Assembly (NCBI RefSeq): GCF_021130785.1
Contig: NW_025776249.1
Span: forward strand, 62,001-126,000
Reading direction: 5' to 3'
Length of the DNA stretch: 64,000 nucleotides
Source of the DNA: Homalodisca vitripennis
Taxonomy: Eukaryota; Arthropoda; Insecta; Hemiptera; Cicadellidae
Shown: positions 23,957-33,990 of the stretch, in pieces
How the letters are laid out: every line of letters starts with the position of its first letter
How positions within the stretch are numbered: the first letter of the stretch is position 1
Translations under genes and position numbers: made by a program
The notes under the pieces: model-generated
What the model was told of the DNA's origin: nothing
Database searches by the model: none
What the model saw: only the letters and a program-made list of their open reading frames with translations

Positions 23957-24771
23957 TCCAAGTGGAGGAGGGGGAAAAGAAGAAGAAAAAGAATCCAGAA
24001 CGGCAGGAGGTCTCAACTCCGGGCCCAACTGCGGGTACCAAGGTGGGGGTGGGGTCGGCCAAACGCCCCAGAGGCACCTTGGTCACCCCGCCCTCCACTG
24101 AGGGACCCGCAAAGAAGGCTAGGAGGGAAACCCAAAAGCCCGAAGCCCACGATCCCGAGGCCTCTGGTAGCACACCCAAGGCTACCTACAGAGAGGTCGC
24201 AGCGATCAAAATGGCCATAGCCCTCGAAGGCTACCCGGAAGCGAAGCTTAGTGCAGAGCAAGGAGAAGCCATCGAGGACGCAATTATGGAAGAAATCCAA
24301 CCCCTGGAGGATGGTTCCGTTCCATCGTTTGCGGGCACCTACCTAGAGAAAGGTGTTTTAATTGCTTCCTGCATCAACGAGCACACCAAACGTTGGCTGG
24401 AAGAAGTTATTCAAAGAATAAAACCTCTGGGAGATGACATCTCTCTGAGAGTGGGTCTGCGTAAGGACATCTTGAGGTCCACTAGGGTGTTTTTCAGAGA
24501 TCACCCGAAGCTTCTGAAGAAGACACCTGAAAAGGTACTTGAGATGTTCAATAAGCAGAACCCCAACCTGAATGTAAACGAGTGGAAAATCCTTCCATCC
24601 AAGCCAGACCCGAAAGGTTACGGATTCGTCTGCTTCCTGGACGAGGTCTGCTACAAGGCTGTGAAGGCTTCCAACTGTAGAGCCAACTTAGGACTCTGGC
24701 AGGTCTCAATTGTCTCCTCGACAGTCAAGGACAATGCCACGAGTTCTACAAATCAACCTCCAGCACAGTAG
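23947..24771 (+). CDS. Retrotransposon ORF1 protein, DUF4780-like (N-terminus chimeric)
   Basis: 274 residues. ORF1 proteins of this group bind element RNA and accompany it to the nucleus. The N-terminal 70 residues are charged and low in complexity (KKKKKNPERQ, Pro-rich and Lys/Arg-rich runs), likely nucleic-acid binding or nuclear targeting. Residues about 75-260 resemble DUF4780 proteins of arthropod retroelements: REVAAIKMAI, then KTPEKVLEMFNKQNPNL and a final GFVCFLDEVCYKAV. I see no zinc knuckle. The last 62 bases overlap the open frame of ORF2 in another frame. The first codons (ATG GAT AGC T) are target-site duplication, so the start Met is probably supplied by host DNA and the native N-terminus is missing. 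The next Met is near residue 87. Confidence 0.8.
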   Translation: MDSFQVEEGEKKKKKNPERQEVSTPGPTAGTKVGVGSAKRPRGTLVTPPSTEGPAKKARRETQKPEAHDPEASGSTPKATYREVAAIKMAIALEGYPEAKLSAEQGEAIEDAIMEEIQPLEDGSVPSFAGTYLEKGVLIASCINEHTKRWLEEVIQRIKPLGDDISLRVGLRKDILRSTRVFFRDHPKLLKKTPEKVLEMFNKQNPNLNVNEWKILPSKPDPKGYGFVCFLDEVCYKAVKASNCRANLGLWQVSIVSSTVKDNATSSTNQPPAQ

Positions 24772-27700
24772 GGCTGCCTCGGCAGCCTTCTGCCAGTTCT
24801 TCCTCCAGGAGGGATTTGATCTGGCATTGATTCAAGAACCATGGCTTCACCAAGGGAGAGTGGCGGGCCCTCTCCTTAACAAAGGTAAGTTAATTTACTG
24901 TACCTCTCTAAGGAATGTCAGAACCTGCATCCTGTTCAAGAGAGGCTTGGATTTTCTAACCCTCAACGAATTCTGCTCCAGAGATCTCACTGTGGGCACA
25001 CTGACCTGGAAGAATGGAGGCATAATGCAGAGCACAATTGTAGGCTCCGTATACTTGCCATATGATGCCAGGGAACTCCCTCCATCAAGAGACCTAGAGC
25101 TCCTGGTGGAAGAAGCACAAGCCAGACGTCAACAACTTCTTCTAGGTTGTGACGCCAACGCCCATCACTCTGCTGGATGGGGCAGCACCAACACTAACCC
25201 CAGAGGTGAGGCACTTTTACAATTTCTTCTAAGTAGGGACCTATTTATATGTAATAAAGGTAACCGCCCTACGTTCGCAACACGAATTAGACAAGAAGTT
25301 ATTGACATAACAATCTGCACACAAGGTATACTTGGAATGGTTGATAAGTGGTACGTAAGCGAAGAGGCCTCATTATCGGATCACAGGTATATCCGCTTTA
25401 ACTTGCAAGATGAGGCTGCAGAGGTCCTCTATCGCAATCCCAGGAGGACTGACTGGTTGGGATATAAGTCTGACCTTCAGTCACAGTTGGGATCGGTAGG
25501 CGGAAGGGTGCGATGCTTCACAGACATAGATCAGATAGCTTCTGACCTGCAGAATGCTATAATCAATAGCTTCCACGACAATTGCCCATTGCGACGGGGG
25601 AAGAGTCGAACCAATACTAAGTGGTGGACTGCGGACCTCGCTCGCAAAAGGGCTAATGTCAGGAAGCTGTACAATCAATGCAAAAGGAGCCGTATCTGGG
25701 AGTCCTATCATAGAGCTCTAACAGAATACAGCCTAGCAATTAAAAAAGCAAAACAAAGTTCCTGGAGGCAGTTTACACAGAAGGTAAATGAGTTAAGCGT
25801 GGCAGCTAGACTGCAACGCTTACTAGCCTCAAGTCCAACCGGTCACTTGGGATCTTTAAGGTCCCAGGGAGGTCAACACACTTCCGGGTCTAGTGACAGC
25901 CTCAAACTTCTCCTTGAGACTCACTTCCCTGATTGTATCTTTGAGAATGACGACACTGGAACGTCTGGTAACCACGAGGCAGGCTCACGGCCAAGAGCTT
26001 GTCGTGGTAGCTGGGCCATTGCCAGAAGGATTGTCACTCTCTCTAAAGCCAAATGGGCAATTTCTAAATTTGCCCCTTTCAAATCTGCAGGAGGGGATGG
26101 AATCTTTCCGGCCCTGCTTCAACAAGGGCCGGAAGATCTCCTTACCCTTCTATGTGAACTATTCAGGGCGAGCCTAGCCTATGGGTACATACCACAAGTC
26201 TGGCGTCTCAACAGGGTGGTCTTCATCCCTAAAAAAGGGAGAGCGGACTACTCTGTCCCTAAATCTTTTCGTCCCATCAGTTTATCTTCGTTTCTACTGA
26301 AAACATTAGAAAGACTGGTGGAGAGGCACCTGAGAAAGGGAGTTCTCTCAGACACTCCCCTTCATCGCAACCAACATGCATACCAGCAAGGCAAATCCTG
26401 TGAATCAGCACTGCACCAACTAGTCAGTAGGATTAAGGATAGCCTGTCCGCCAAGGAATTGGCATTGTGCACCTTCATAGACATTGAAGGAGCTTTCGAC
26501 AATGCCAAATTCACTGCAATGGTAAGTGGAGCACAGCGACGTGGCCTCGAGCCAGCTCTGTGCCGGTGGCTTAGGGCCATGCTGTGCTCCAGACGGATCA
26601 GGGCCGATCTCAATGAAGTATCGCTTGTGATCGCACCCACAAGGGGATGTCCTCAAGGAGGCATCCTGTCACCTCTACTGTGGAATCTAGTAGTAGATGG
26701 TCTACTTGAGGACCTTACTAACAACGGAATCTATGTCCAAGGATATGCAGACGACATAGTCCTTATGGTACAGGGAAAATATACAAATGTTGTTGTTGAT
26801 ATCATGAATACCAACCTTCAACATGTACACAACTGGTGTCAGGGAGAGGGACTGAAAGTAAATCCCTCTAAGACAGTAGTTTTACCATTCACTAGAAAAA
26901 AGAACCTAGAGTCTCTTTCTAGGCTGAAACTCGCATCCACTCAGCTGGAGTGGTCAAAGACAGTCAAATATTTAGGACTGACTCTAGACCATAAGCTTAC
27001 GTGGATTGATCATCTTAATAATATCCTGCACAAAGCAAAGTGGGCGCTCATGACGTCCAGGAGACTTGCAGGAATCTCATGGGGCGTAAAACCCCATATA
27101 GCACTATGGCTTTACAAAGCAGTTGTAAGGCCTCAAATCACTTATGGTTCATTAGTCTGGTGGACAAAGGTGAATCAGGTAACTGCCAAAGCCAAGCTTG
27201 AAAGCTTACAAAGGCTTGGCACAATCTTTGTAACCGGAGCATTCAGGAGCAGTCCCTCAGCGACCCTCGAGGTGGCTTTAGGACTTCTACCTCTTGATGT
27301 CCATATAAAAGCTGAAGCGCGTAAGTCAGCTTATCGGCTGATGGTTGCTGGCTTGTGGAGGAATGGCGCGTCTAACGCGAGCCATGGTGCCATCACTGAA
27401 GCTGTAAACCCAAGCGCTATTCTCGAAATGGTCTCCGACACAATGAGAACGGAGTTCGTATTCAATAAGCCATTCTCTGTTGACTTCTACTCCAGAGATG
27501 AGTGGAAATCGCAAGATAACATCCCAACAATAAGAAAGAGCTTTGTCTGGTACACGGATGGCTCGGTTATTAAGGGTAGAACTGGATATGGAGTGTTCAG
27601 TCAATCCCCTAGAACTGCCCTTAGCGGCAGTTTGGGTCGGAACTGCTCCATATTTCAAGCCGAAATCTATGGTATCCTAGCCTGTGCCAACCTAGGCCTC

Positions 27701-28381
27701 ACCAGAAGGTACCAGGGAATGAACATCTGTATAATGTCAGACAGTCAGGCAGCTCTTAAAGCTCTTGACTCCAACAGCATTTCATCCAGGCTTGTGTGGG
27801 AATGCTTTAACACTCTCTGCAAGCTTGGATCACGCAACTGTGTGCGTCTTGGTTGGGTACCGGGCCACACAGGCATAGGTGGCAACGAATGCGCCGACAG
27901 GCTTGCCAAAAGCGGAGCAAGCATGCCATACACCGGTCCAGAACCGAGTTGTGGTATAAGCAAGTCAGCCGCCTACCAAAGTATAAACAAATGGTCCAGG
28001 AAGACACACCGCTTGCGGTGGCAGAGTCACCAAGGACAAGCACTCGGCAAAAGACTGCTTGCCGATTCTAGCTCCGGATTCACCAGATGGCTGATGGGGC
28101 TGGGCAGGGATCGGGTTAAGCAAGTGATTGCCTTGATCACTGGACACGGCCACTTCAGGAAACACCTAAACACTCTAGGTTTACGAAATGAGGACTCGGA
28201 GTGTAGACTCTGCAATAAGTCTGAAGAGACTGCAAAACACATAATACTGGACTGTGAGAGACTGGGAGCAAGGAGAAGGGCTCTTTTCGGTGATAAACAA
28301 CCAGGCGACGAACCAGATGCTAGTATCGGGGAAAAGCTTCTTAGCCTAATTAAGGGCACGAAGATAGGCTTACCCCTCTAA
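24734..28381 (+). CDS. Retrotransposon ORF2 polyprotein: endonuclease, reverse transcriptase, RNase H
   Basis: The protein copies element RNA into DNA at a nick it makes in the target. I chose the Met at 24734 (MPRVLQINLQH), the usual start of the endonuclease domain; an in-frame Met at 24710 adds eight residues and gives 1223 in all. Positions below count from 24710. The APE-type endonuclease covers about 10-235, with the catalytic-type Glu in LIQEPW (E43), GCDANAHH and LSDHR. The reverse transcriptase is centred on GYADD (D681, D682), preceded by TRGCPQGGILSP. RNase H at about 945-1075 keeps the four acidic residues: TDGS (D950), QAEIYG, SDSQ and GNECAD (D1063). The C-terminus has a C-x2-C-x8-H-x4-C motif. 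It overlaps ORF1 by a few tens of bases, so translation probably needs reinitiation or frameshifting. No interruption is seen, and enzymatic competence is plausible. Confidence 0.95.
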   Translation: MPRVLQINLQHSRAASAAFCQFFLQEGFDLALIQEPWLHQGRVAGPLLNKGKLIYCTSLRNVRTCILFKRGLDFLTLNEFCSRDLTVGTLTWKNGGIMQSTIVGSVYLPYDARELPPSRDLELLVEEAQARRQQLLLGCDANAHHSAGWGSTNTNPRGEALLQFLLSRDLFICNKGNRPTFATRIRQEVIDITICTQGILGMVDKWYVSEEASLSDHRYIRFNLQDEAAEVLYRNPRRTDWLGYKSDLQSQLGSVGGRVRCFTDIDQIASDLQNAIINSFHDNCPLRRGKSRTNTKWWTADLARKRANVRKLYNQCKRSRIWESYHRALTEYSLAIKKAKQSSWRQFTQKVNELSVAARLQRLLASSPTGHLGSLRSQGGQHTSGSSDSLKLLLETHFPDCIFENDDTGTSGNHEAGSRPRACRGSWAIARRIVTLSKAKWAISKFAPFKSAGGDGIFPALLQQGPEDLLTLLCELFRASLAYGYIPQVWRLNRVVFIPKKGRADYSVPKSFRPISLSSFLLKTLERLVERHLRKGVLSDTPLHRNQHAYQQGKSCESALHQLVSRIKDSLSAKELALCTFIDIEGAFDNAKFTAMVSGAQRRGLEPALCRWLRAMLCSRRIRADLNEVSLVIAPTRGCPQGGILSPLLWNLVVDGLLEDLTNNGIYVQGYADDIVLMVQGKYTNVVVDIMNTNLQHVHNWCQGEGLKVNPSKTVVLPFTRKKNLESLSRLKLASTQLEWSKTVKYLGLTLDHKLTWIDHLNNILHKAKWALMTSRRLAGISWGVKPHIALWLYKAVVRPQITYGSLVWWTKVNQVTAKAKLESLQRLGTIFVTGAFRSSPSATLEVALGLLPLDVHIKAEARKSAYRLMVAGLWRNGASNASHGAITEAVNPSAILEMVSDTMRTEFVFNKPFSVDFYSRDEWKSQDNIPTIRKSFVWYTDGSVIKGRTGYGVFSQSPRTALSGSLGRNCSIFQAEIYGILACANLGLTRRYQGMNICIMSDSQAALKALDSNSISSRLVWECFNTLCKLGSRNCVRLGWVPGHTGIGGNECADRLAKSGASMPYTGPEPSCGISKSAAYQSINKWSRKTHRLRWQSHQGQALGKRLLADSSSGFTRWLMGLGRDRVKQVIALITGHGHFRKHLNTLGLRNEDSECRLCNKSEETAKHIILDCERLGARRRALFGDKQPGDEPDASIGEKLLSLIKGTKIGLPL

Positions 28382-28460
28382 CATCTAAGGGGCACACAAT
28401 AAGCTCAGGTTGACGTGTGAGGATCTATGAATCCACCCCAATATCCCAAAGGAAAAAAAA
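28382..28460 (+). other. 3' untranslated region and A-tail of the LOA-like element
   Basis: A short 79-bp tail follows the ORF2 stop and ends in GG plus eight A bases just before the second target copy. LOA-group 3' ends are commonly short. No polyadenylation signal AATAAA is evident in it. Confidence 0.7.
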
Positions 28461-28470
28461 ATGGATAGCT
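28459..28470 (+). repeat. Target-site duplication, 3' copy
   Basis: ATGGATAGCT at 28461-28470 matches 23947-23956 exactly. The preceding A bases cannot be assigned to tail or target. It is followed directly by dispersed repeat B. Confidence 0.8.
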
Positions 28471-28551
28471 CAGCTACATTAACAGTAATTTATATTTTTC
28501 CCTGCTACCTTCCCTGCATCGTGAACTTTTTCCGACAATTTAACCAAGTAC
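28471..28551 (+). repeat. Dispersed repeat B, copy 2
   Basis: This matches 22701-22782, including CCTTCCCTGCATCGTGAACT and TTAACCAAGTA. The LOA-like element inserted at or next to the left edge of this copy. A short open frame (28461-28664) crosses it and has no recognisable product. Confidence 0.7.
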
Positions 28552-29264
28552 ACAGAACAAAAAGCGGTACCATACGGTGGGTGTATAGAATGTTATTTTT
28601 AGCGGTGGTTTGTTCACCTTTTTCCCACGCTACAAAAAAATATCACCATACAGTTCTCATGTAAAAAACTGAACTTGTTTGATTGTTAACATAGTGGTTA
28701 ATGATAGTAATATAAATATAGAATATACAGTTCAAACAAAATTACTACTGTTCTAATGAACACTACTAGAACTGTATATGTTATTAAGTAATTACTATTT
28801 ATATGTGCTGTAGTATTATAATAATGTGATCATAATACCCTGTTTCATGTACAATTATACGTACAGTTATTACGTAGATGCCCACGTGCAAGTCTCACCA
28901 ACTACAACACTAAATCGTTCTATCATATTATCGTACAAAAGAACTTTATCATACAACTGAACGGCGGTTCGCAAAGCCCCATGGCAAGTTGCCATTAGCA
29001 CCAGATATACGGCGGTTCTTGAAAATGTTTCTTCTTTTTGGTAAATAAATAACCAACAAATTCAAAATATTGGATGAAAAGGAGACCTTCACTCACCAGC
29101 ATAATTATTGTTTCATACGTCCTATGACATTTTTCTTAAATATTTCCTATATTTAGGTGAATTTTCCACTCTTATCTGACTTTATTGTTTTACGGCACTC
29201 ATAGTCATATTATAACTATTTATATGATTTAGAAGCACATTTTCATATTTTGCCAAACAGATTA
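28552..29264. other. Spacer, nothing recognised
   Basis: AT-rich DNA with a small GC-richer patch near 28960-29030 that contains CGGCGGTTC twice. No gene or RNA is visible. Confidence 0.5.
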
Positions 29265-30560
29265 CCCAACTTTTACCAAACAATTTAATCCTAGTTACAA
29301 TTGATGTCACATCACTGTATACCAACATCCCACATGATGAAGGCATAAACGCAACTAAACATTTCCTTGATACCAGATCTGAACATTCAAAGCCCTATTC
29401 ATTTCCTTTTGGCAATAATAGAGTTTATCCTGCCAATGAACTGTTTTAAGCATTATTTATATTTACAAATAAAAGGTACAGCCATGGGAACACGAATGCC
29501 ACCCTCTTATGCAAATCTTTTTATGGGCTTATTTAAACAACATTTTTAAAATTCACATAAAAAACTTCCTCTGATCTGGTATTGTTATATTAATGATATT
29601 TTCTTAATATGGCAACATGTTGAAGATCTCCTTAAAGATTTTCTAAATTCCCTGAAGAAACTGTCAACTTTAAATTTCATTTGGAAGTATTCCCACACAA
29701 TCATTTCTTTCCTAGATGTTGATGTGTGATAAGAAGGCTTTCTTAAAACAAAAATTCACGTAAATGAGACCAACACTAAAAAATACTTAAATTATACAAG
29801 TTGCCATCCTACACGTGTAGACAAATGTATTCCACAACGTTTAGCCATTCGAGCAAAGAATTTATGTAGCAAAGAGTCTGATTTCACAAATTAAATTAAG
29901 TAACACATTCTAAAAGTTAAATTATCCTGTCAAACTTGTACAAAATCAGACTAATAGGCCAAGAAATTTTTATTACAACAAATCTTTTCCTCTAAATGAA
30001 CCTAAATTTACTACCAAATTCTACCCCGGACAAAATAAACCCTATAATCCAAACTATTTTTCACAATCTACAGTCATCATCGGAAACAAGATATATATTT
30101 TCAAAACCACCTAGTGTAATCCTTAGAAGACCATTTAATCTCAGAAATATCTTAGTACAAACCAATATTAAAGAAAAACATCAGGGGAAAAAATTAACGG
30201 TTGTAAACACTGTCAAAAACCACGTTATGGTACACGTAAAATAATGTCCTCTAGTCAAAATTTTAGCTGTAACATAACTAACAATACGTAACCAATTAAA
30301 GTGACTATTGACTTCAATTGAAGAACATAATATATCAGGTAAATTAACATTTTTGTAACAAGAAATATATTGGCCAAACCTCTATTAGTGACAGTATCAG
30401 AATGACAGGTCACCCTTATAGTATTGTTCATGGAGATGACAAGCCCCTCGCCGTACATTCCAGGGAACATAATCAGGACAACATTAAAAACTGTTATAAA
30501 TTAAAAGGCATCAATAATGTTGCATTCCATACAAATGAAAATATAATTAATTTAATTTAA
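29265..30560 (+). pseudogene. Penelope-like retroelement relic (reverse transcriptase plus GIY-YIG-like end)
   Basis: Penelope-like elements encode a reverse transcriptase joined to a GIY-YIG endonuclease. Plus-strand segments in shifting frames show, in order: TIDVTSLYTNIPHDEG (from about 29300), then GTAMGTRMPPSYANLFM (about 29475), then WYCYINDIFLIW (about 29577) and ISFLDVDV near 29705. Next come PPSVILRRPFNLRNILV near 30105 and, from 30366, YIGQTSIS with MTGHPYSI and REHN, consistent with the C-terminal nuclease. The reverse transcriptase box reads YIND (29586-29597), so the first catalytic Asp of YxDD is Asn. At least three frame changes and several stops make it inactive. The 5' part of the element is missing. 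Confidence 0.8.
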
Positions 30561-32934
30561 GAAGGAGCGAAACTGCTCATCAACTTGTATTAAAATAAAA
30601 AATGTCAATTCGTTGATTTCTAAAAAAAAGGTATTTTTATCTTCGGCATTTCTGATGAAACATCGGCTGTGACGTACTTTTAACCGTTTATTATTCAATT
30701 TTAGTTCTTTTTTGTTGTTTTCTATTTCTAGTTAGTTTATTATTTAAATTTTATAAATATTTAGTATATTATATAAAGAGTTTTCCGAGTTTTCCAATAT
30801 TAGGTTTTAATTTGTTATGGAGAGAATATATATAGAATATATACAGTATATGAGTTTTTGTTGCTTGAAATACTAATTTCAGAACCTAGAGGGTTGTATT
30901 AACAATATATTATGATTACTGTTTATAAACTCGTCAATACAGTTCTGTGGTGTCTAGATGAGGACAAAGCTGTTATGGTGGTAGGCCTACATGTCCCTGT
31001 CAGAGGTGACGTTGACACACTGTATATCACGTCATTGTGTTGATTCATTGTCAACATTACCTCAAACATTAACGCGAGTATGGCCAGTGTCACACCCTAT
31101 TATATTACAAAAGGTAAATATTATACGTTTAAACACATGATGTGATCTATTATATCGTAACGAGTTAAGGTTTGAGGATTTAGTTTAAATTATGTTATAT
31201 CTACTAACAATTTACTAGACATATATAATAATTTTTTTTAAAGCATCTACTGTGTATTAGTTTAAAATAATTTCATTTCCTTTGTTGCACAATTTTGTTT
31301 TCAGAATCTTCTATTCAAATTTGTCAAGTATGGTATTTATTGAACAGTTTTAATAAGATTATTTACGGTTTGTTTGGATGGTAAATGTGCAACATGTGTA
31401 TTTTATTTCATATAAAATGAGGATTATCAATGAGTAACAAAATGGCTGAACAATTGCTCCGTACTAGTGATTTCAACAAATAATTAGGCGTAAAGTCAGA
31501 CTTTACATATTTTATAAAACTTGATCCTTGATTTCATTAATCAGATATAATATTAAGAAACTAGAGTTTCCTAAAATTTTAGTAGATGCTCAATTCCGCT
31601 AAATAGTTAATCTTTTCTTAACATTAATCGGATGTAATTAATTAAAAACCAGGAAAGTAATACTTAATAAATATATTGATTTATTAAACCTAAATAACAT
31701 TACAAACAGGCCACTTTTTTATTTGATGAATAGTGAAATTAGAATATATTTTCTATTCTACTTTACATTCAGATGATAACTATTCAAAACCATAAGTATT
31801 AAATGATAAAAAAAATCCAATGTATTTATACTATATATTTGTTTTACATTAAAAAAAATCTTTTTATTGAACTTTATTGGCAAGTATAGCCGTCACATAA
31901 GTATAAATAACAAATTGTATACATTGAGTTTTACAAAATCCTCAAAATAATATACCTTCTCACACATTGAACTAATTTTATTCTCGATATTGTTTCTTTT
32001 TCTAACAGCTCGTAGTGAGAATCCTAAATAGAAACTAACTTTATGCTATGAATGTATTTCTATATATATCGTACACATGTTACTACATTGACATTTCTCT
32101 AGAACTGTCAACATTTATTAATCACCAAAAGCATGGAAAGAAAAGTATGTAAACCATTTTAAAACTGTTTGAATACCACAATAAGTTATATTAGTGTGTA
32201 TTCCTCATAGTGGATCAGAATCAAAGGCACCAGAATACCAATGAAAACATTAACGCAAGGGAAAGTTTTCATTGTGTGAAACTTTAGAAAATCTCATCTT
32301 AACAGGTATTTTCAAAACTTTCCTGAATTACATGGCATTTAGTAGATTAATAATAAAAAACACGGAAAACTGTTGCTCCAAGAATAAGGTACTCACGGTT
32401 CTTTCAGAGTTTATTGGTTTTAAGTGTCGTGAATACAAGAATGGTGGAAACAGTTCACTTAAATGTGGAGTAATATAATCATAGCCACAGGGCAAGCAAA
32501 AGTTACTGAAGGAAAGCGTACGAAAAGGCGTACAAACAGTACGGGAAAGATCTTCTCCACTTTTAGAGTTATAATAATTTGTACTCACCGTATAATCAAA
32601 AATTAATTAATATACTACACGCATCCTTATCAATCCCGGAGGGCTTTAGTACCGACTAAATGCATTAATACTGCCTAACGATAAACAACAAAGTTCACCA
32701 CCACAAACTAAGTGTGGTATGTAAGTTCTACATTGAAGTAAAGTAAAGTAATCCCCCAGATTAGAGCATAAATTACATTTATCATCGGTGATAATAGACC
32801 CTCGAGTTACAAAATATCAATGGTTTATTAATACTCTGGTTGTATAATATTTACCACAGTATTTCTTGTAATAAAAATAAAATTAATTACGTATAATAAT
32901 TTGGTTTATAATTGTACTTTTATATATAATCGCC
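30561..32934. other. AT-rich intergenic DNA
   Basis: I see no convincing gene. The first 140 bp may still be 3' sequence of the Penelope-like relic. Short open frames at 32272-32478 (plus) and 32588-32328 (minus) overlap each other, lack recognisable motifs and are probably chance. Confidence 0.5.
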
Positions 32935-33141
32935 AGCAGTTATCCGGGGCTTCAAACGTCATTTCGTAAGCATTGCAAGTGTATGAGCGCTGGTGGTTCC
33001 AGTGAATTATATTTTCAACACCAATATTGAGTTTGCCTTGTTGCCAAGATCAAGAAAATTACTAAAATAGTGTATATTTATTGTAATTTGAATGTATCAG
33101 ATCTTAATATAGTCATAGTTGATTTTGCTTTGTTTCCCGAT

Positions 33142-33221
<80 letters not shown>

Positions 33222-33740
33222 CACAGAACTGAAAAGCCTACTTTTGTCGAAAGAAAAACTAAGATGGGTTTTATAACATTGTTTAAATAACCTTTGTGTA
33301 ACCTTTGTCTTCCATATCTAATACTCAATATTTACAATAAATATCACTTAACAGCATTTTTTTTCGAATACTTTTCATTTTTATGTGGATATATTCTTAC
33401 TCTGTGTTCAACAGTGGTTGCAAAAAAGCTTAAAATAAGAAGTGTTTTTAACATCAAGCTTTCACACTATAAATGTAAACAAATTGTAAATAGCGGTTAA
33501 AATAGTGAACAAATGATTGTGATTTAATACAAAAATGTTTACAAAGAACAGTTCATTACATTTATCAGGCTCAGTAACCAATATTTCGTAACTCTGGAGA
33601 CCAAGATAGAAATTTTAAATACTTTTGAGACCAGTGGGGTGATGCATATCCAGCTGGAATTGGGAAAAATAATAGGCCTATGGTTATACTAGAAACCCTA
33701 AAATGTCATGTATATTTTCTGTACAGTCAGGTACAGTTTA
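32935..33740 (+). repeat. Dispersed repeat A, copy 1 (long copy)
   Basis: This shares ordered blocks with 48438-49143. The left part has CAGTTATCCGGGGCTTC, then GTTCCAGTGAATT and CAACACCA. The right part has TTACATTTATCAGG, an AATATTTCGTAACT block and GAGACCAGTGGGG. An (AT)n run sits between the two parts. The opening resembles a CAGTTACCCGCGGCTTC-like motif that I recall from many arthropod transposons, a weak clue. No coding capacity is seen, so it is probably a non-autonomous or decayed element. Confidence 0.6.
33147..33217. repeat. (AT)n microsatellite, 71 bp
   Basis: A pure AT dinucleotide run inside dispersed repeat A copy 1. An open frame through it encodes only Tyr-Ile repeats and is an artefact. 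Confidence 0.95.
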
Positions 33741-33900
33741 TGCGTAACAGCTATAATCAAATAAAGTAATTTTTGACAATTATAATATTATTAGGCTGAA
33801 TGGGCTGCTTGCACTGAGTAGATAGACGTAGACGATGAGGTATGATTAGGTGACTGCTCTTATGATTAGGAAACGCATTTGACCCATAAATCTACGTAGT
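33741..33900. other. Short spacer before a promoter-like block
   Basis: No feature recognised. Confidence 0.4.
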
Positions 33901-33990
33901 AATGACGTCAGGTAAGCGGTCGGACGGCGCGCGGCGTCGCTTCCTAGTCGGCATTTTATAAGGGACCGGGAACATGTTGCTTAAAACTCA
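33901..33990 (+). promoter_or_regulatory. Candidate promoter: CRE, CpG-rich core and TATA-like box
   Basis: In 90 bp there is a perfect cyclic-AMP-response palindrome TGACGTCA (33903-33910). A CpG-dense block (33917-33950) and TTTATAAGG (about 33955-33963) follow. A splice-donor-like CAG|GTAAG overlaps the right of the palindrome (33909-33916). In AT-rich DNA this cluster stands out. If used on the plus strand, transcription would begin near 33985-33995. Downstream open frames (a 19-codon one at 34159 and a 79-codon one at 34226) are not recognised. This is a motif-based inference. Confidence 0.3.

Larger units (their letters stand above)
23957..28460 (+). mobile_element. LOA-like non-LTR retrotransposon, recent copy
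   Basis: This 4.5-kb element encodes ORF1 (DUF4780-like) and ORF2 with endonuclease, reverse transcriptase, RNase H and a terminal CCHC motif. It has a 79-bp 3' untranslated region and ends in an A-run. It is flanked by a perfect 10-bp target-site duplication. It is markedly richer in GC than its surroundings. ORF2 is uninterrupted, so the copy is young. The 5' end, defined by the duplication, falls inside the first codons of ORF1, which suggests 5' truncation. RNase H plus the start of ORF2 point to LOA or a near relative in the I group; a phylogeny would settle the clade. Confidence 0.9.

Noticed and set aside
25481..28359. Several minus-strand and third-frame open stretches within ORF2
   Set aside because: They have no motifs and are shadows of the GC-richer reverse transcriptase gene.
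33113..33328. Tyr-Ile repeat protein on the minus strand
   Set aside because: Translation of an AT microsatellite.
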